Source: Gordonia sp. ABSL11-1 (lineage in GTDB: Bacteria > Actinomycetota > Actinomycetes > Mycobacteriales > Mycobacteriaceae). From it: a stretch of 64,000 nt of DNA. The stretch lies in the NCBI RefSeq assembly GCF_030315685.1, contig NZ_JASXSI010000002.1, forward strand, positions 1 to 64,000, read 5' to 3'. A program made the translations under genes and the position numbers. A model generated the notes under the pieces. It was not told the origin of the DNA, searched no databases, and was given only the letters and a program-made list of their open reading frames with translations. Of this stretch, positions 60,801 to 64,000 are shown one piece after another. Positions within the stretch are counted from its first letter, which is position 1. Each line of letters opens with the position of its first letter.

Positions 60801-60857
60801 AATATACTGAAAGAGCCACTAGAACTCACTCTAAGAATCCGAGAAAGGGGTTTTCAA

Positions 60858-61484
60858 ATGAAACTTACTAGATTACATCAGGCAGGATTTATAATCGAGT
60901 CACCAATTGGTGCTCGAATTGGCTTTGATTTTGGATCGGGCTCGAACCTAGATGACATCTCTCGTCTGAAACCTGACATTGTGTTTGTCAGCCATCAGCA
61001 CCCCGACCATTTTGACAGAGACCTTATTGACGGGCTTGCCGTACCCGTTGTCGGCCCTAAATCCTTGGTGAAGCAGCTAGCATTCGCCAGGCACTATGGC
61101 TTAGGACCTTGTGACTCTTTTTCGTTCGCAGACGTTATAGTAACGGCTATCCAGGTGAATCATGGACCAATTAGCGCAAGCATTGAGCATTTTGGCTATC
61201 TTCTGAAAATTCTGAACCGTACCATCTTTTTCATGGCCGATTCCAAAAGATTCGTTAAGCCGCCTGTGGCATTCGACACTGTTCTGATCCCGGTCGGTGG
61301 AAACAAAGTATTTACGCCACAAGAAGCGGCGGACTATCTATCTTCCATCTCCTTTGCCGGTACAATTATTCCTATTCATACCGAAATTGCTGCAATTGAA
61401 GGTTCACGCAGCGAGTTCATCGAGCTTGTAGGAAACGGTCAAATGGTATTCGATTTACAGCCGGGGCAATCGGCGGATATCTAG
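60858..61484 (+). CDS. MBL-fold metal-dependent hydrolase (UlaG-like)
   Basis: The 208-residue protein is a metallo-beta-lactamase-fold hydrolase: IVFVSHQHPDHFDRDLI holds HxHxDH (near residue 52), NHGPIS supplies another His, MADSKRF the Asp, and the C-terminal IPIHTEI the last His. It resembles UlaG-type hydrolases acting on phosphorylated or cyclic sugars and lactones. The ATG at 60858 follows GAAAGGGG. The AT-rich upstream 57 bp could hold a promoter or be a short operon gap. Confidence 0.8.
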   Translation: MKLTRLHQAGFIIESPIGARIGFDFGSGSNLDDISRLKPDIVFVSHQHPDHFDRDLIDGLAVPVVGPKSLVKQLAFARHYGLGPCDSFSFADVIVTAIQVNHGPISASIEHFGYLLKILNRTIFFMADSKRFVKPPVAFDTVLIPVGGNKVFTPQEAADYLSSISFAGTIIPIHTEIAAIEGSRSEFIELVGNGQMVFDLQPGQSADI

Positions 61485-61491
61485 GTGCGCA

Positions 61492-62088
61492 ATGAGTTTT
61501 CGAAGAGTCATTTGGGACTCGGACGGAACTATAGTGGACTCTGGGGATGCGATCAATAACATTGCACGCGATCTAGGCGCGCTTCTTCAGTTAGCTGATG
61601 TCTCAACTTATCGAGAACTTCTGTCAGCTGCCGGAGTGCAATTCGTCGATCCAATGAAGTTGACAACTATCCGAGATTTTCACAGGCTAAGCTTGTTGTG
61701 TCGCGCGCCCACTCTCGGAGTTGTAGAAGGGCTGCAAGAGATTATGGCGGGAGTCAAGATCGACCAGGTTCTGGTGACTGCAGGACACGCCGACACATTT
61801 GCCATAGCTGCGGGTCCTGAAATAGTCAGACATTTCGTTGAAATCGCTGGATGTGACGCGGCTGAAAAATTTGATTTGATCGGCAGATTTTCGGAAGGTG
61901 CGATAGCAATAACCGATTCGGTTGTTGACGCCGCGCGTTTTCAGCAGGCAAGAGTTCCATTTATTGGCGTGACCTGGGGTCTCGATGACTGGGAATCCTT
62001 AAAGGAGGCCGGTGCGATTTCAGTTTGCCGATCAGCGGGTGAGCTGCGCAAGGTATTGCTCTCGCTAGATATTGTCGACGAGACATAA
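61492..62088 (+). CDS. HAD-family phosphatase-like protein
   Basis: The 198-residue protein has HAD motif I VIWDSDGTIVDS (nucleophile Asp near residue 9), a motif II-like VTAGHA, and motif IV in AIAITDSVVDAARFQQARVPFIGVTWG. The cap insert is about 60 residues, as in beta-phosphoglucomutase-like phosphatases. It should dephosphorylate a small metabolite, possibly the nucleotide made by the PRTase. The ATG at 61492 is 8 bp from the MBL stop. Confidence 0.8.
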   Translation: MSFRRVIWDSDGTIVDSGDAINNIARDLGALLQLADVSTYRELLSAAGVQFVDPMKLTTIRDFHRLSLLCRAPTLGVVEGLQEIMAGVKIDQVLVTAGHADTFAIAAGPEIVRHFVEIAGCDAAEKFDLIGRFSEGAIAITDSVVDAARFQQARVPFIGVTWGLDDWESLKEAGAISVCRSAGELRKVLLSLDIVDET

Positions 62089-62101
62089 GAAATGAGCAGT
62101 T

Positions 62102-63436
62102 ATGAAGCAACAAAAAGACTTTCACGCTATTGCAGTGGAGTTGGCATTGCTCGCCGCAGGCCATAGTTTCCCTCGTCTGAGTCAAGTTGGTGCGGGCTGG
62201 GTTGAAGGGTCCGACGGGCCGCGGAGGTCCGAAATTTATTCCCTTTCGGAGCCCTCGTTTTCTATTGCGACCGATACGTCATCATTTGGTATTTTCTTGC
62301 TTGACACCTTAGTTGCGCGTGACGGACGAATCTGCTTAATCGAGGCAAATGGCTCGAATGCTGCGTTGTCATCGGCAATTTCGGGTCGTGACGATAGACG
62401 CGCGAGACATATGTACTTGACCTTACGTAGCCGACGTTGGACTGACGCTCCCAGCGTTGCATTAATCGCTTATGCGCCAAGTCTGCTTCACATCGGAGAG
62501 TTGTATCTAAGGGCGGGCGTATTTGCACAGTATCTCTCTGAAGAGTTTGTAGTTCGGCTGACAAATGACCGAGATCACCTAGGCGACGAAGAAATATCAA
62601 TAGTCTGCGGAAGAATTCCAGATCTCGCCGACCACATCACGTCGGACGGTAGAGGTATCTACTACAGGGGTCGGCCCGTCGTATTCGGGACCAATCCAAA
62701 CTTGCTTCCAGAGCTTGTTCGGCGTGGAATAATCCGGCGCGATGGAGATTCGTATAATCCACCACCCGACTTCCAACATGAAGGCGCGGCTGCCGCAATC
62801 GTGCATAATAAGAGCTGGCAACAGGACCTTGCGCAGGGTACTGGTTTTACACCGCTTCGCCATGCGGAAGCGGTAAGTGAGCACGATGCATGGGAGATTA
62901 TCGAGTCCTTTATCGCTGATGGAATGCCCGTCATAGGGAAAATCAATGCCGGCTCTGGTGGGGTGGGGATCGAGTGTTTTGCTCCTGTTAACTCCGTAGC
63001 CGAGCGACAAAGAAGGCTCGATAATATGCTTTCCACAGCGAGGGAGCGCTATGGAATGAATGCGGACGATACCATATTTCCACTGCGTTTCTTCGAATTC
63101 GCCACCTCGACACCGTACACTTTGCGCGACGGTCCGCGTTTGTGGGATTTTCGGTTTCAATGCTTAGTATCGCCGGGGCGGGTCGAAGTCACGCCATGCG
63201 TGATTCGGCTGTGCCCTGAGGCATTTGACGAATCGACCTATGATCGCGGGGGGGTGGTTGCGAACCTGACCGGTCGTCCGCCTAGTCTGCGTTACCTAAG
63301 GGCGCCGTCATCTCTGCGAAAGAGCGATCCGTCGGTCTCCGTTCTTGACGCGATGGGCATTGGCCAACAGCGCTATTACCAGATGGTCGAATCCTGCGCT
63401 CGTTGGTCGGAAGCCGCGTATAGAGGGCTCGCCTGA
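62102..63436 (+). CDS. ATP-grasp-like ligase
   Basis: The 444-residue protein shows ATP-grasp features: MPVIGKINAGSGGVGIECF (phosphate-binding Lys and Gly-rich loop, near residue 280), a later RFFEFATSTPY and DFRFQCLVSPG strand region, and an N-terminal LLDTLVARDGRICLIEANGSNAA that looks like the closing motif of this superfamily. The order of motifs is unusual, so it may be a circularly permuted or novel member. It would join a carboxylate and an amine using ATP. It is the last gene of the cluster, 14 bp after the HAD gene. Confidence 0.6.
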   Translation: MKQQKDFHAIAVELALLAAGHSFPRLSQVGAGWVEGSDGPRRSEIYSLSEPSFSIATDTSSFGIFLLDTLVARDGRICLIEANGSNAALSSAISGRDDRRARHMYLTLRSRRWTDAPSVALIAYAPSLLHIGELYLRAGVFAQYLSEEFVVRLTNDRDHLGDEEISIVCGRIPDLADHITSDGRGIYYRGRPVVFGTNPNLLPELVRRGIIRRDGDSYNPPPDFQHEGAAAAIVHNKSWQQDLAQGTGFTPLRHAEAVSEHDAWEIIESFIADGMPVIGKINAGSGGVGIECFAPVNSVAERQRRLDNMLSTARERYGMNADDTIFPLRFFEFATSTPYTLRDGPRLWDFRFQCLVSPGRVEVTPCVIRLCPEAFDESTYDRGGVVANLTGRPPSLRYLRAPSSLRKSDPSVSVLDAMGIGQQRYYQMVESCARWSEAAYRGLA

Positions 63437-63652
63437 TGAGTTGGTCCGACCCAGTCGTTGTGCTATCCGAGTAGTCGTGAGGTGCTGGTCCAGTGTGGGC
63501 AACTACAGTGCAGTCGGGTACTTCGGGTTAGTTGATCGTGGTGGGATCGACACAGATTGCGTGCCGCGCGCTCGATGCAAGAGCGGTAGGCGATCTATCT
63601 AGTGTCGTGTCTCGTAAGTTTGTAAACGCTTGACCGGTTGGGAGAATGAGTT

Positions 63653-64000
63653 GTGGCGGATTCCCCAGCTCCGGCGTTGACCCTTCGTGATGGCGATGAT
63701 GTTGAACTCGAACGCATTTTGCGGTCGACGACGGCGCCGGCGGGTGCGGTGAAGCGGGTTGGTATCGTGGCGTTGGCCGCCGAGGGGATGGCGAACTCGC
63801 GGATACAGGAGTTGACAGCCGCGTCGAGCGCGACGGTGGTGAAGTGGCGTAACCGGTATCTGCGTGAGGGACTGGCCGGACTGGTCGACGCCGAGCGTTC
63901 CGGGCGCCCCCGGGCGGGTCGACCACGCCGCGATCGTGGCCGCCACATTGAAGGGCCGCCAAAGAGATACGGTGTCTCGCACTGGTCGTCGCGGTTGCTG
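63653..64000 (+). pseudogene. IS630-type transposase N-terminal part, frameshifted and cut by window end
   Basis: From the GTG at 63653 the translation gives a helix-turn-helix region like IS630 transposases (RIQELTAASSATVVKWRNRYLREGLAGLVDAERSGRPR), then the match moves to another frame (VDHAAIVAATLK) near 63910-63950, and returns to the first frame for PPKRYGVSHWSSRLL. Two compensating indels are needed. The catalytic DDE part lies beyond the window. The sequence from about 63600 (GTGTCGTGTCTCGTAAG) may be the terminal repeat. 63437-63599 holds no gene I can support. Confidence 0.65.

Overview
The window is GC-rich actinobacterial DNA, almost certainly from a mycolic-acid bacterium of the Mycobacteriales; Gordonia or a close relative is my guess, but the genus is not proven. 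The gene order from about 13.8 to 39.2 kb follows the Mycobacterium tuberculosis Rv1321-Rv1343 neighbourhood as I know it: nucS, methylmalonyl-CoA epimerase, thiolase, thioredoxin-TPR protein, glgB, glgE, dinG-type helicase, pncB, clpS, DUF2017, P1 peptidase, mec, cysO, cysM, rhomboid, murI, MBL phosphodiesterase, rph, rdgB, DUF3817 and a small membrane protein.

Region 1 (1-12.4 kb) is an accessory catabolic region. A leftward operon (universal stress protein, APC permease, alpha/beta hydrolase) is followed by a flavin monooxygenase that diverges from a GAF/HTH regulator, with a clear inverted repeat between them. A second leftward operon looks like agmatine/putrescine catabolism: permease, N-carbamoylputrescine amidase, agmatine deiminase, amine oxidase. 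The two hydrolases are intact. The permease and the amine oxidase are both broken by several frameshifts.

Region 2 (12.4-39.2 kb) is core chromosome: glutaminase-STAS, NucS mismatch endonuclease, propionate/fatty-acid enzymes, glycogen/maltosyl-glucan synthesis, NAD salvage (pncA-pncB), the CysO-dependent cysteine pathway, cell-wall MurI and nucleotide/RNA housekeeping. Its one oddity is murI, which has no normal start codon in front of its conserved N-terminus.

Region 3 (39.26-64.0 kb) is an integrated element entering at the 3' end of a tRNA-Leu(TAG). A large serine integrase reads antisense through the tRNA into the chromosome. Behind it lie a catalytically dead resolvase-like protein, a replication-relaxation protein, a VirD4/TraM-like ATPase, small proteins, an MT-A70 adenine methyltransferase and a C5-cytosine methyltransferase homologue whose catalytic Cys is Val. 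Next comes a three-gene operon (VWA-like lipoprotein, membrane protein, VWA protein) diverging from a 1,454-residue STAND-type NTPase. The right part holds a PaaK-like ligase facing a double-TetR regulator across a terminator, then a visibly AT-richer five-gene cluster: a possible DapF-like protein, an orotate-PRTase-like protein, an MBL hydrolase, a HAD phosphatase and an ATP-grasp-like ligase. A broken IS630-type transposase runs off the window end. The far attachment site was not found here, so the element probably continues beyond 64 kb.

The best candidates for undescribed biology are the VWA/membrane/VWA plus STAND NTPase module and the five-gene PRTase-MBL-HAD-ATP-grasp cluster, which could make a modified nucleotide- or amino-acid-type metabolite. 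Both are inferences from domains and layout only.
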